Numbered from the stretch's first letter, positions 50,657 to 59,949 are shown. The stretch is 64,000 bases of DNA from RGIG5299 sp045588575 (GCA_045588575.1 JAZNEJ010000012.1:1-64000); one strand, 5' to 3'. Notes: generated from the letters alone by a model not told the origin. Program-made: numbers and translations.

Positions 50657-52042
50657 ATGAAATACGATTTTAAAGCTAAAATCGCTGTTTTGGTTTGCAA
50701 AATTTTAAGAGTTATAGGTGTAAAAATAGGCAAAGGAAGCAGCTTGCCCGGCGTTTTTGCACTTAAAATAGATAAAAATATATTATCTAAAATTGAGCTT
50801 CCCAAAAAAATAGTTGCAGTAACCGGCAGTAACGGTAAAACCTCTACCGTTGAAATGATTGTTAACGCTTTTAAGGCAAACGGTCTTAAAGTTGTTTATA
50901 ACTCCGAGGGCGCAAATCAGCTTGACGGTGTTGCAACCTTTATTCTTTCGGCATCAAAAAAAGGCAAACTTGATTATGATATTATGGTGGTTGAAGCTGA
51001 CGAGCAGTCGGCAAGACATATTTTTAAATTCTTTGTCCCCACTTATTACGTAATTAACAATCTTTACCGCGACCAATTAAGCAGAAACGGACATCCTGAA
51101 AGAATTTTCTCAATAATAAAGCAGAGTATTTCAGATTCCTCAACCCTTATTTTAAATGCCGATGACCCTCTCACCGCTTCCTTTGGTTATAATAGAGCAA
51201 ATTCCGTTTATTTCGGTGTTTCACCGCAAAGCAAATCTTCGAAAAACGATTCGGCTTATGATGACGGTGCTTTTTGTCCCGTTTGCTTAGGCAATATGAA
51301 TTACGATTACAGACTTTACAATCACATGGGCGGCTATAGTTGCACGAATTGTGATTTTAAACGTCCCGAAGTAAAATATTCCGTTGAAACCCCCTCTTTA
51401 AAAACCACAATTCTTTGCGGAAAAAAGATAAACTTTAAATTTTCGGGCATTCACAACGTTTATAATATGCTTGCCGCATTTGCTGTTTGCTCCGAGCTCG
51501 GCCTTAACGAAGAGATAACCAGAAATGCCTTATCCGATTATATTTTAAAAAACGGAAGAGCGGTTAACTTTAAAATAGGCGAAAACTACGGCACCCTCCT
51601 CGTTTCCAAGCACGAAAATTCCATTGCTTACGACTGCTCAATTAAATTAGTTAAGGATTTTAAAAAGTCTTCAACCGTTGTTATAATTGTTGATTCAATA
51701 AGCAGAAAATATTTTACAAGCGATACCTCTTGGCTTTTTGATATTGATTTCGAAAAGTTAAAGCTTCCCTTTGTAAACGAAATAATTCTTGCGGGCAAAT
51801 ATTGCCACGACCTTGCCGTTAGATTTTCATTCACCGACATAAACAAAGATATTATCACCGTTTCGGAACGCATTCCCGACGCTATGGAAGGCCTTAAATA
51901 CAAAGATACGGGCAGAATATTCATTTTTACCTGTTTCTCCGATAAGCATAAGGCGCTTTCCTCGGTTGAAACGTTACCGCCTGATTTTATTCTCCCAAAC
52001 CCCGATAAAAACGTTATTTCGGAGGACAGTGAAAATGTGTAA
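50657..52042 (+). CDS. murT: MurT-like subunit of lipid II isoglutaminyl synthase
   Basis: This 461-residue Mur-ligase-like protein has an ATP-binding domain (VTGSNGKTSTVEMI, LNADDP), an inserted four-Cys zinc ribbon (CPVC, CTNC) and the DUF1727 C-terminal domain (SWLFDIDFE). In the MurT/GatD complex it activates the alpha-carboxyl of D-glutamate in lipid II for amidation. Canonical MurT carries the third member of the glutaminase triad in an NDNxADGxD segment; here that region reads VDSISRKYFTSD, so the aspartates are largely lost. The stop overlaps the GatD-like start by eight bases. Confidence 0.87.
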   Translation: MKYDFKAKIAVLVCKILRVIGVKIGKGSSLPGVFALKIDKNILSKIELPKKIVAVTGSNGKTSTVEMIVNAFKANGLKVVYNSEGANQLDGVATFILSASKKGKLDYDIMVVEADEQSARHIFKFFVPTYYVINNLYRDQLSRNGHPERIFSIIKQSISDSSTLILNADDPLTASFGYNRANSVYFGVSPQSKSSKNDSAYDDGAFCPVCLGNMNYDYRLYNHMGGYSCTNCDFKRPEVKYSVETPSLKTTILCGKKINFKFSGIHNVYNMLAAFAVCSELGLNEEITRNALSDYILKNGRAVNFKIGENYGTLLVSKHENSIAYDCSIKLVKDFKKSSTVVIIVDSISRKYFTSDTSWLFDIDFEKLKLPFVNEIILAGKYCHDLAVRFSFTDINKDIITVSERIPDAMEGLKYKDTGRIFIFTCFSDKHKALSSVETLPPDFILPNPDKNVISEDSENV

Positions 52043-52760
52043 AGTATTACATCTTTATAGTGATTTATTAAATCTTTACGGCGAATACGGAAATGCCGCT
52101 ATATTAAAAAACCGTCTTGAAAGCGCAGGCTTAAAAAAGGTTGAGATTATAAAGCACAAATTTGGAGAAAAAATAGATTTAAAAGGAATTGACTTTATTT
52201 ACTGCGGCTCGGGCACCGAAAAAAAGCTTTTAAAAGCTGCAAAAGACCTTTTAACCTATCGCGATGATTTTATCGAATATAATAAAAACGGCGGTATTGC
52301 TCTTTTTACGGGAAATGCTTCGGAGCTTTTGGGTAAAAGCATAAAAGATTTTGATGGCAAAACAACCGAATGCTTGACTGTTTTTGATTATGAAACCGAA
52401 TTCGTTGCAAACACAAGATTTACGGGCGACGTTATTTGTGAATGTTCGCTAATCCCCCATTCAATTATTGGATTTATAAATAAATCCAGCAATACCACTG
52501 CATCAAACACTCCGTTTTTATCGGTTAAAAATCAGTTTTGCAACTTTTATATTCCGGAAACCGACGGAAGTGTTAACAACAACTTTTTCGGAACTCATTT
52601 AATCGGTCCTATTTTAATTAAAAACCCGCCGCTTCTTGAATATTTTGTAAATGTTATTTGCGAAAATAACGGCATTACTCCAAATCCGTCAGAAGACGAT
52701 GAAGCGGAAAAAGCTTATAAGAATTCGCTTGCCGAGCTTTTAGGCGCAAGAAAATTTTAA
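52035..52760 (+). CDS. gatD: GatD-like glutaminase subunit lacking the catalytic Cys and His
   Basis: This 241-residue protein aligns along its whole length with GatD, the glutamine amidotransferase partner of MurT: LYSDLLNLYGEYGN, GSGTEKKLLKAAKDL, FDGKTTECLTVFDYETE, GFINKSS, FGTHLIGPILIKNPPLLEYF. The nucleophile motif, usually CGGYQ, reads TGNAS, placing Thr92 where Cys should be. The catalytic His of GTYLHGP is Ile190, although a His lies two residues earlier. It should therefore not hydrolyse glutamine; ammonia or another donor, or a regulatory role, may be used. I chose the ATG at 52035 because GGAGGA precedes it and homology starts there. Confidence 0.8.
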   Translation: MCKVLHLYSDLLNLYGEYGNAAILKNRLESAGLKKVEIIKHKFGEKIDLKGIDFIYCGSGTEKKLLKAAKDLLTYRDDFIEYNKNGGIALFTGNASELLGKSIKDFDGKTTECLTVFDYETEFVANTRFTGDVICECSLIPHSIIGFINKSSNTTASNTPFLSVKNQFCNFYIPETDGSVNNNFFGTHLIGPILIKNPPLLEYFVNVICENNGITPNPSEDDEAEKAYKNSLAELLGARKF

Positions 52761-52773
52761 ATAATATGTATTT

Positions 52774-52817
52774 ACCCCTTAACAGATGAATAAATTCTGT
52801 TAAGGGGTGTTTTTTTT
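52774..52817 (+). terminator. Terminator overlapping the start of the SpoVB-like gene
   Basis: ACCCCTTAACAGA pairs perfectly with TCTGTTAAGGGGT (13 bp), followed by eight T. The 3' arm contains AAGGGGTG, the only ribosome binding site for the next gene, and its TTG start is built from the last two bases of the T-run. Confidence 0.85.
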
Positions 52818-54369
52818 GAAAATAGATAAATCCTCACTTGTTTACGGAACTTTTTTTCTCACCGTTGTTAACGTTATATCTCAAGGTCTTGCCTTTTTTT
52901 ACAGAATAGCTCTAACCAGACTTATCGGAGCAGAAAATATGGGACTATACCAGCTTCTCATGCCTGTTTATGTTGTTTTAACAAGCATTGCATATTCCGG
53001 TCTTACCGTTGCCATTTCAAGAATAGTTGCAGAAAAAAGCGCCGTTAACGATATTTGCGGCATTCGAGCTGTTTTAAACGCCGCTTTAAGAATTTTTCTG
53101 ATTACCGCCGTTATTTTATCGGCAGTTGTTTTTATTTTTTCAAATCAAATATCTCTTTTTGCAGGAGATATTCGAACAAGAAAAGGGCTTCTTCTTTTGC
53201 TTCCATGCCTTGTTTTAACGGGAATTGAAAATATAAGCAAAAATTATTTTTACGGAATAAACAATATAAAAATCCCTGCAATAATGGAGGTTTTAGAGCA
53301 AATTGTAAGAATTTCCGCAGTTATTTTGCTTCTTATTTTCATAAATCCGCCCAAAGATGATGACAAAGTTATGCTTATTGCCTTGGGTATGGTAATTTGC
53401 GAAGTTTTCAGCTCTTTGGTTCTTACTTTTTTAAGACTTAAATATATAAAAAAATGTAACTCAAACAAACAAATATCCAAAAATAAATTTGCCGTTTACA
53501 AAAGAATTTTGGCAATATCTCTCCCAATTTGTGCAACAAATCTTTCGGGCTCGGTTATGGATTCCCTAAATTCCGCTCTCATTCCCAAAAGACTTGTTGA
53601 ATCGGGACTTTCTTCCGTTGAGGCGCTTGAATCTTTCGGCACTCTTTTTGGAATGTCTTTGCCTCTCCTTACTTTGCCAACAGTTTTTATAAGCGCAATT
53701 TGTCTTATTATAGTCCCCTCTCTCGCAAGCGTTATTGCATCGAATAATTATCAAGCTGCGCGAATAAAAATTTCAAAAATATTCTTTTATTCTCTCATAA
53801 TTACCCTTCCGGTTACAGCTTTTGTTTTGCCTATTGCGCCTTACATAGGCGAGCTTCTTTTCGGGCGCAAAGAAGTTGGCGAAAATCTTTTACTTCCCGC
53901 AATAAGCATGATTATAAATGCGGTGCAAGCGGTTTCAGGTTCAATTGTTTACGGGCTTGGAAAACAAAAAGCCGCCACCGTGAGTTTTATCATAGGCGAT
54001 TACATTCAGGTGGCGTTTACTTATTTTCTTGTGGCAATACCTTCTTTAAGGCTTATGGGATTCGTTATAGGTCTTATAGTGAGCGCACTGGTTACAACTA
54101 TAATAAATTTTGTTATAATTGTAAAAACCGTTTCTTTGAAAATCAAACTTTTCGAATGGTTTATTCTTCCCTTTTTATCTTCAATTCCCGTGTTTTCTCT
54201 ATCTTCGTTCGGATTCTCGTTTTTTCAGGAAAATCAAGCTTTTATGCCATGCGCTTTAATCGGACTTACAATGGTAAGCGTTATTGTTTATCTAATAACG
54301 GTTAAGCTGCTCCGCTCACGCTTCCATAAGAAGCCTAAGCTCTTTAATAATCACCCGCTCACGCCTTGA
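52816..54369 (+). CDS. SpoVB/MurJ-like MOP-superfamily lipid flippase
   Basis: This 517-residue polytopic membrane protein has 12-14 helices and belongs to the polysaccharide transporter/SpoVB branch of the MOP superfamily, thought to flip lipid-linked cell-wall or spore-cortex precursors. The start TFFLTVVNVISQGLAFFYRIALTRLIGAENMGLYQLL in pieces and KRILAISLPICATNLSGSVMDSLNSALIPKRL are characteristic. The TTG at 52816 has AAGGGGTG seven bases upstream; an in-frame GTG nine bases earlier lies inside the terminator stem. The 3' end overlaps the convergent sigF gene by 54 bp. Confidence 0.82.
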   Translation: MKIDKSSLVYGTFFLTVVNVISQGLAFFYRIALTRLIGAENMGLYQLLMPVYVVLTSIAYSGLTVAISRIVAEKSAVNDICGIRAVLNAALRIFLITAVILSAVVFIFSNQISLFAGDIRTRKGLLLLLPCLVLTGIENISKNYFYGINNIKIPAIMEVLEQIVRISAVILLLIFINPPKDDDKVMLIALGMVICEVFSSLVLTFLRLKYIKKCNSNKQISKNKFAVYKRILAISLPICATNLSGSVMDSLNSALIPKRLVESGLSSVEALESFGTLFGMSLPLLTLPTVFISAICLIIVPSLASVIASNNYQAARIKISKIFFYSLIITLPVTAFVLPIAPYIGELLFGRKEVGENLLLPAISMIINAVQAVSGSIVYGLGKQKAATVSFIIGDYIQVAFTYFLVAIPSLRLMGFVIGLIVSALVTTIINFVIIVKTVSLKIKLFEWFILPFLSSIPVFSLSSFGFSFFQENQAFMPCALIGLTMVSVIVYLITVKLLRSRFHKKPKLFNNHPLTP

Positions 54370-55026
54370 TATTTGCACCTGTGTTACTCCGAGCATTTTA
54401 GCCGTTTCACACTGCGTTTTGTTTTTATAAAAACGCAACATTATAATTTTTCTGTCAAACGCTTCTAATTTGTCTATTGCAACCTTTAAGGCTATCTTAT
54501 CGTTAAAATCGTTTGTCGGGTCGGTTCCTATTGTATCCGATAAGCTTGAGCCGTCTTCATCAATTGTATATTCAAGAGATAAAACGCTTTCATTTGCTTC
54601 TTCTGCCATAATAATATCTTCAACCGAATCTCCCGTTTCTTCGGAAATTTCGCTTATCGTAGGCTCTCTTCCAAGCCTTCCGGTTAATATAGGAGTAACG
54701 CGCGTTACTCTCATATGAATTTCTCTTAAATTTCTTGAAATTTTAACAGCAGTATTATCTCTTATGAAACGTTTTATTTCACCCGCTATCAAGCAAACGG
54801 CATAGGTAGAAAAGGCGTTTGTTTTGGTTTGGTCAAAAGCTCGCGCCGCTTTTAAAAGACCTATACAACCCATTTGAAAGAGGTCCTCATATTCTCCCGG
54901 CAATATTCGGTAATGGCGCATTACTCCGTGAACCAAGCCTATATTCTTTTTTATAAGCTCATTTTCGGCATTTTTATCTCCGTTACGAATAAGGGTAACC
55001 AGCTTTAAATTCTCTTCGTTAGACAT
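54316..55026 (-). CDS. sigF: Sporulation sigma factor SigF (SpoIIAC)
   Basis: This 236-residue sigma-70 family factor lacks region 1. It has region 2 (DLFQMGCIGLLKAARAFDQTKTNAFSTYA), region 3 and region 4 with LGVTQVQISRRERVIIKEL. Its size, the preceding spoIIAA and spoIIAB genes and the eight-base overlap with spoIIAB identify it as the forespore factor sigma F. Its 3' end runs 54 bp into the convergent flippase gene. Confidence 0.95.
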   Translation of the reverse strand: MSNEENLKLVTLIRNGDKNAENELIKKNIGLVHGVMRHYRILPGEYEDLFQMGCIGLLKAARAFDQTKTNAFSTYAVCLIAGEIKRFIRDNTAVKISRNLREIHMRVTRVTPILTGRLGREPTISEISEETGDSVEDIIMAEEANESVLSLEYTIDEDGSSLSDTIGTDPTNDFNDKIALKVAIDKLEAFDRKIIMLRFYKNKTQCETAKMLGVTQVQISRRERVIIKELRLLMEA

Positions 55027-55468
55027 TAAAACCGCCGCTTTTTTCAGTAAACTGTTTTTTCATTGTTACGGTAGTGCCTTTTCCGAGCTTCGATTTAACC
55101 TTTAAAGAATCGGTAAACTCTTCCATTACGGTAAAGCCCATTCCTGCCTGCAATCCACTGTCTGATGTGGTGTAAAGAGGCTCCATAGCCTTATTTATAT
55201 CCTCAATTCCCTCGCCCTTATCGATTACAGTAATAACGATTGTGCTTTTTTCGCATAGCCTCATTTTTATTGTTATGTATCCTATTTTGTTTTTATAACC
55301 GTGAAGGCAAGCGTTTGATACTGCTTCAGATATTGCGGTTTTAAGTTCGGCAAGTTCTGACATAACAGGGTCTATTTGCGTTACAAAAGCGGCAACCGCA
55401 GTTCTTGCAAAGCTTTCGTTTTTTGTATGGCTTGTAAATACTATTTTTGCTTCGTTTATCGTTTTCAT
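55019..55468 (-). CDS. spoIIAB: Anti-sigma F factor SpoIIAB
   Basis: This 149-residue GHKL kinase holds sigma F inactive and phosphorylates SpoIIAA. It has an N-box (ELKTAISEAVSNACLHGYKN), G1 (DKGEGIED) and G2 (GLQAGMGFTVMEEF) ATP-binding motifs. The start overlaps the spoIIAA stop by four bases and the stop overlaps the sigF start by eight, so translation of the three is coupled. Confidence 0.95.
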   Translation of the reverse strand: MKTINEAKIVFTSHTKNESFARTAVAAFVTQIDPVMSELAELKTAISEAVSNACLHGYKNKIGYITIKMRLCEKSTIVITVIDKGEGIEDINKAMEPLYTTSDSGLQAGMGFTVMEEFTDSLKVKSKLGKGTTVTMKKQFTEKSGGFNV

Positions 55469-55782
55469 TTTGTTTCCCTTTCTGTAAATCTTTCAAGACC
55501 TGAAAATGAAAATATTTTCATTATTGTAGGAGATGCGTTCGTTATGATTATTCTTTCTTCTCCGCCATGAATTTTCATAGTTCTGCTTCTGCCTATTACC
55601 ACCGCTATGGCAGAACTATCGGCAAAGGTAACGTTTGCAAAGTCAAGTTTTAAGCTCAAAGGCTTATATTTCATTATTTCATTATCGACCTCTGCGCTTA
55701 TATCTCCCGCTGTTGTGTGGTCTATCTCGCCGCTAAGCTCGACTACCAAAAAATTTTTATCTGCGTTATATTCCGCTTTCAT
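55465..55782 (-). CDS. spoIIAA: Anti-anti-sigma factor SpoIIAA
   Basis: This 105-residue STAS-domain protein, when unphosphorylated, releases sigma F from SpoIIAB. The phosphorylated serine lies in FADSSAIAVVIGR. Its length is typical, with AGGAAAGGG before the ATG. I could not recognise a sigma-H promoter directly upstream; the space up to the capsule gene is taken by a terminator. Confidence 0.94.
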   Translation of the reverse strand: MKAEYNADKNFLVVELSGEIDHTTAGDISAEVDNEIMKYKPLSLKLDFANVTFADSSAIAVVIGRSRTMKIHGGEERIIITNASPTIMKIFSFSGLERFTERETK

Positions 55783-55807
55783 TTTTCTTCCCTTTCCTGT
55801 TTTTTAA

Positions 55808-55844
55808 AATAAAAAAGCGCCTATACATAATAGTATAGGCACTT
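55808..55844 (-). terminator. Terminator of the capsule cluster
   Basis: A ten-pair stem with one G-U pair (GTGCCTATAC / GTATAGGCGC on the minus strand) precedes a TTTTTT run. It separates the CapD gene from spoIIAA. Confidence 0.88.
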
Positions 55845-55884
55845 TACGTGTCGATTCTCCAAGAAAAAAATCGGTTTATTAAAA

Positions 55885-57744
55885 TTATATATATTTGGCC
55901 TCTTTTGCGTTAATATTTTCAACGCAGTAAGTGGGGACCGTTGCTTTAATTATTTCTTTAACCTTTTCGTTATCTCCGCTATCGGCAGCCTCTTTAAGCA
56001 GTTCAAGCTTTTTGTCCATTTCTTCTCTTGATAATGTATCGAGCTGCTCAACGAAAATCTTTTCGTTTTCGGTTTTCTTACAATTATCGTAATCAATCAA
56101 AATTTCTTCATAAAGCTTTTCGCCCGGACGTAAACCTATTTCTTCAATTTGAATATCTTCATAAGGTTTAAAGCCGGAAAGTCTTATCATATTTTCTGCC
56201 AATTCCAAAATTTTAACAGGCTTACCCATATCCAAAACAAAAATTTCCGATTTTTCAGCTATTATCGCGGTTTCTAAAATTAATGTAACCGCTTCGGGAA
56301 TTGTCATAAAATAACGTATTATTCTTTTATCGGTTACGGTTACGGGGCCGCCTTCCTCAATTTGTCTTTTAAACAAAGGTACAACCGAGCCGTTTGAACC
56401 TAAAACGTTACCGAAACGAACGGCGGAATATTCGGTTTTACTGTTTTTACGGCTTTGAATTATCATCTCGCAAAGACGTTTTGATGCGCCCATAACATTT
56501 GTGGGATTTACCGCTTTATCGGTAGATATTAAAACCATTTTTTCAACGCCGTATTTTTCGGCGGCATCGGCAACGTTCAAGGTACCGAAAACGTTGTTCT
56601 TAATTGCCTCGTCGCAAGCATCCTCCATTAAAGGCACGTGCTTATGAGCAGCTGCGTGAAAAACTATTTCGGGACGGAAACGCGCAAACAGTTTATCTAT
56701 CTTTTCCCTATCTCTTACCGAAGAAATAATTACTTCTAAATCAAGGTTTTTTCCGTGTTTACGTAAAAGCTCGTTTTGAATATCATAAGCGTTATTTTCA
56801 TAAATATCGAGTATAATAAGCTTTTTAGGTTCCGCTTTTGCTATTTGACGGCAAAGTTCAGAGCCAATGGAGCCACCGCCTCCGGTTACCATTACGGTTT
56901 TTCCTTGTAAAACGCTTTTAGTATCTGCCGTTATTTTAACAACGTTTCTAAAAAGAAGTTCTTCAATTGTAAGGTCTCTTATTTTATTTTTTTGTGTAAT
57001 TTCAGCATCGTTAAGACCGTATTCATATTCTTTTACGTTAAATCCTTCAGAAATAAGGTCGGCTAAAAATGCTTTTTTTCTTGCTCGGGTTATTGTGGGA
57101 ATTGCAATAATTACGTCTCTTACGTCGGTCTTTTTTAAAATTTTAACGGCATCAAAGCCTGTTCCCAAAACCTTTATTCCGTGAACAAAGCAGTTAACTT
57201 TAGAAATATCGTCATCAAAAAAACAAAAAGGAACAAATTCGCTTTTGGGATTTTTATTAAGCTCATGGGCAAGCAATCTTCCTGCTTCTCCTGCGCCGAA
57301 TATTGCCGCGTATTTTTTTGCTTTTTTGTTTTTTGACCCTATCATCGAGCGTTTAAAAGCAAAAAATCTATAAGCAATTCGAGAAAAGAAGCTTATTAAA
57401 ATTGAAAGAAAAATAGCAAACACCAAAGCTAAAAGATTAACGTATTGCAACGGTTCAAAAATAAAAAATACGGCAACGGAAACTATAAGGCTTAAAATTT
57501 CACCCACAAAAAACTGAAAATATTCATAGGCATCCGCATGTCTGTAAATTTGCCTGTAAGTGCCGAAGGCAAGACGAAAAACCGTTTTAATTCCCGCAAA
57601 TATAAGGTCTGCAATTAAAACTTTATAAAGGTCTGCCGCTTGATTACTTGCAAGCGCAACAAAGAAGTATGCCAGAAAAAAAACTATAAGGTCAAACAAA
57701 AAAAGTATTGCTTTTTTCCAATAATTTTTTATAAAACTCGGCAA
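55885..57744 (-). CDS. CapD/FlaA1-type membrane nucleoside-diphosphate-sugar 4,6-dehydratase
   Basis: This 619-residue protein has four N-terminal transmembrane helices, a CoA-binding-like Rossmann domain (FGAGEAGRLLAHEL) and a C-terminal extended SDR domain with TGGGGSIGSELCRQI. The active-site region is STDKAVNPTNVMGASKR, where Met replaces the usual SDR Tyr, as in PglF and CapD enzymes. These make UDP-4-keto-6-deoxy sugars for capsule or glycoprotein. It is the last gene of the capsule cluster, before a strong terminator. Confidence 0.92.
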   Translation of the reverse strand: MPSFIKNYWKKAILFLFDLIVFFLAYFFVALASNQAADLYKVLIADLIFAGIKTVFRLAFGTYRQIYRHADAYEYFQFFVGEILSLIVSVAVFFIFEPLQYVNLLALVFAIFLSILISFFSRIAYRFFAFKRSMIGSKNKKAKKYAAIFGAGEAGRLLAHELNKNPKSEFVPFCFFDDDISKVNCFVHGIKVLGTGFDAVKILKKTDVRDVIIAIPTITRARKKAFLADLISEGFNVKEYEYGLNDAEITQKNKIRDLTIEELLFRNVVKITADTKSVLQGKTVMVTGGGGSIGSELCRQIAKAEPKKLIILDIYENNAYDIQNELLRKHGKNLDLEVIISSVRDREKIDKLFARFRPEIVFHAAAHKHVPLMEDACDEAIKNNVFGTLNVADAAEKYGVEKMVLISTDKAVNPTNVMGASKRLCEMIIQSRKNSKTEYSAVRFGNVLGSNGSVVPLFKRQIEEGGPVTVTDKRIIRYFMTIPEAVTLILETAIIAEKSEIFVLDMGKPVKILELAENMIRLSGFKPYEDIQIEEIGLRPGEKLYEEILIDYDNCKKTENEKIFVEQLDTLSREEMDKKLELLKEAADSGDNEKVKEIIKATVPTYCVENINAKEAKYI

Positions 57745-57791
57745 CTTTAAACCTCCTCATACACGACAAAGGTACGGTGCTGTCTTTAACT

Positions 57792-58451
57792 TTAATGCAA
57801 ATCAATGTCTGTTATGTTTTTTTCTTTTATATATTTTTTTAACAAATCAAAGGTGGGAGCGCGCCTTTTAGTGTTATGAGCATCACTACCGAAAATAAAG
57901 CTTCTTCCCGATTTTAAAAGAGCTTTAACTCTTTGACGCATTCCAAAAGATTGCAAAACAGCAGTGGTTAACTGAAAAACAACGTCTTCAAATTCAAACA
58001 ATTCAAAAAAATCTTTATTATAATAAGGCAGACAACGCTCTATATGCGCTATTACGGGCTTTATTTTATATTTTGCAACAAGGGAATCTATTTCGTCGCT
58101 CATCCAAGGCAGATAACCGGTTTCAGGAAGCTCCAAAAGCATATATTTTGTATTCCCATAACAAAGCTTATCTATTCCCGGAACTTTGCTAACACCTTTA
58201 AAAACCGCAACCTCTGCACCTAAAACAAGTTTCGGCACATCTTTATCTTTTATTGCTTCCTTTATTTTTAAAAAATGTTCTTCTCTGGTTTTAAGAAAGT
58301 CATTTAAGTTTGTGTCGGGAAAGAAATGCGAGGTTAAACAAACACAGTCTGCTCCCTGCTTTTTAAGCATTTCGAGGAGCATGACGCTTTCTTCCAAGCT
58401 TCCTGCTCCGTCGTCAATTCCAAAAAGACAGTGCGAATGATAATCAGTCAT
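57792..58451 (-). CDS. CpsB/YwqE-like tyrosine-protein phosphatase (PHP domain)
   Basis: This 219-residue metal-dependent phosphatase of the PHP superfamily dephosphorylates the polysaccharide-synthesis tyrosine kinase. Metal ligand motifs are DYHSHCLFGIDDG at the N-terminus, LTSHFF, GAEVAVF, VIAHIERC and FGSDAHN. It overlaps the kinase gene by eight bases, so they are translated together. Confidence 0.93.
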   Translation of the reverse strand: MTDYHSHCLFGIDDGAGSLEESVMLLEMLKKQGADCVCLTSHFFPDTNLNDFLKTREEHFLKIKEAIKDKDVPKLVLGAEVAVFKGVSKVPGIDKLCYGNTKYMLLELPETGYLPWMSDEIDSLVAKYKIKPVIAHIERCLPYYNKDFFELFEFEDVVFQLTTAVLQSFGMRQRVKALLKSGRSFIFGSDAHNTKRRAPTFDLLKKYIKEKNITDIDLH

Positions 58452-59949
58452 CGTCTTTTAAATCAATTCCTTTTTTTTGGGGTTGTTCTGCATAATATTC
58501 GTTATTTGCACCGTAACCGCCATATCTTCTATAAATATAGCTATATTTATAATATCTGCTATAATGTTTTTTACCGATTTCAACGTCGGTTATTACAATA
58601 CCTAAAACCTTGGCATTTGTATTCGTTATCATCTTAACAGTTCTTACAACTTCATCGTAAGTGGTTATATCCTGACGCGCAACAACTACAACACCTGCGG
58701 TATGTTGAGCAAACGCTCTGGTATCGGCAACAATTTCAACAGGAGGAGTATCTACTATTACGTAATCGTATTTTGCGGAAACCTCATTTAAGAATTTTTC
58801 CATAGTTTCGGAGCTTAAAAGCTCTGTGGGGTTAGGAGGAAGAATTCCGCTAGTTATAACGTCGAGATTTTCATAAACGTTTTCATGAGTGCATTCTTTA
58901 ACGTCTTTTTTATCCGACAATATCGAAGAAAGGCCCAAAACATTATCAAGCGCCATTTTCTTGTGAATTGTGGGTTTTCTCATATCCGCTTCAATAAGAA
59001 GGACTTTTTTATTGTCTTGCGCTAAAGAAATTGCAATGTTGCACGCCGTTGTTGATTTTCCTTCGTTGGGCTGACCGCTCGAAACAATAACAACGTTTTT
59101 ATCGGTTACCGAGGTTGCAAAAAGCAAGTTCGTGCGAAGCTGACGGTAATTTTCAACTATTGTAAATTTGGTATCTTTACTTATAAGGTCTCTGCCCGAT
59201 GCGCGAAGTTTTGATTCTTTTGCCAAGAATTTTTTACGAAGCTTCGGAATAAGAGAGGTTATAGGACTCATTTTCTTCTTTTTACCGCAAAGTGACGGAA
59301 TTTCCGATAAAACGGGATATTCAACATAATTTGCCAAATCCTCTTCATGCTTAATGGTTCTGTCAAGCAAGGCAAAAAGCAAAATGAAGCCAACAGAAAC
59401 AAATGCGCCTGCAACTGCGCCAATCAATGAATATCTTTTCCAGCTATCTGCAACGGAGGGTTCTCTGGGGTTATTAACCAATCCCACGCTACCCATGTTT
59501 ATTTCTCGCATATAGGGCGGGAGGTATTCGGCAAGCTTTGCCGCTATATCGCTGGTGAGTTGCTTATTGGACGTAGTTACATTTATTCTTATAACGAACG
59601 TTTCTTCATTGTTTCTTATACTTACAGCAGAAGCAACCGTTGATTCGGATACACCTAAACTTTCAGCTATCTCGCTGTAAACGGGAGAGTTAGGTATAAT
59701 CTCAACTACCGATTTTGCAAGAGCTTTTGATGCTTCGATAATACTCGTGCTCATCATATAGTCTTTAATCTCATCTTGCTTTATATTCAAGATGGTCATA
59801 TAAACGTTTGTGGTATAAGTGGGTGCTACAAAAAGCTTGCTATACCCAAACAAAAGGGCTGCTCCCAATATTAAGCTTAAAATAATTATCCATAATTTTC
59901 TCAAAATTGCCGAGAAAATATAACCTAAGGATATTTCTTCTTCTCTCAT
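58444..59949 (-). CDS. Fused Wzz-type polymerisation regulator and tyrosine autokinase (CpsCD-like)
   Basis: This 501-residue BY-kinase has both parts in one chain: an N-terminal Wzz domain with two transmembrane helices (about 14-34 and 172-194) and a cytoplasmic P-loop kinase with Walker A SGQPNEGKST, Walker A-prime LLIEADMRKP and Walker B VIVDTPP. The C-terminal tail holds a cluster of about ten Tyr, the autophosphorylation sites and targets of the adjacent phosphatase. Most Firmicutes split this into two proteins; the fusion resembles the proteobacterial Wzc arrangement. It probably controls exopolysaccharide chain length. Confidence 0.93.
   Translation of the reverse strand: MREEEISLGYIFSAILRKLWIIILSLILGAALLFGYSKLFVAPTYTTNVYMTILNIKQDEIKDYMMSTSIIEASKALAKSVVEIIPNSPVYSEIAESLGVSESTVASAVSIRNNEETFVIRINVTTSNKQLTSDIAAKLAEYLPPYMREINMGSVGLVNNPREPSVADSWKRYSLIGAVAGAFVSVGFILLFALLDRTIKHEEDLANYVEYPVLSEIPSLCGKKKKMSPITSLIPKLRKKFLAKESKLRASGRDLISKDTKFTIVENYRQLRTNLLFATSVTDKNVVIVSSGQPNEGKSTTACNIAISLAQDNKKVLLIEADMRKPTIHKKMALDNVLGLSSILSDKKDVKECTHENVYENLDVITSGILPPNPTELLSSETMEKFLNEVSAKYDYVIVDTPPVEIVADTRAFAQHTAGVVVVARQDITTYDEVVRTVKMITNTNAKVLGIVITDVEIGKKHYSRYYKYSYIYRRYGGYGANNEYYAEQPQKKGIDLKDDD

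Noticed and set aside
52035..52760. GatD-like gene as a decaying pseudogene
   Set aside because: The frame is intact, coupled to murT, and all non-catalytic motifs are kept, so change of function is likelier than decay.
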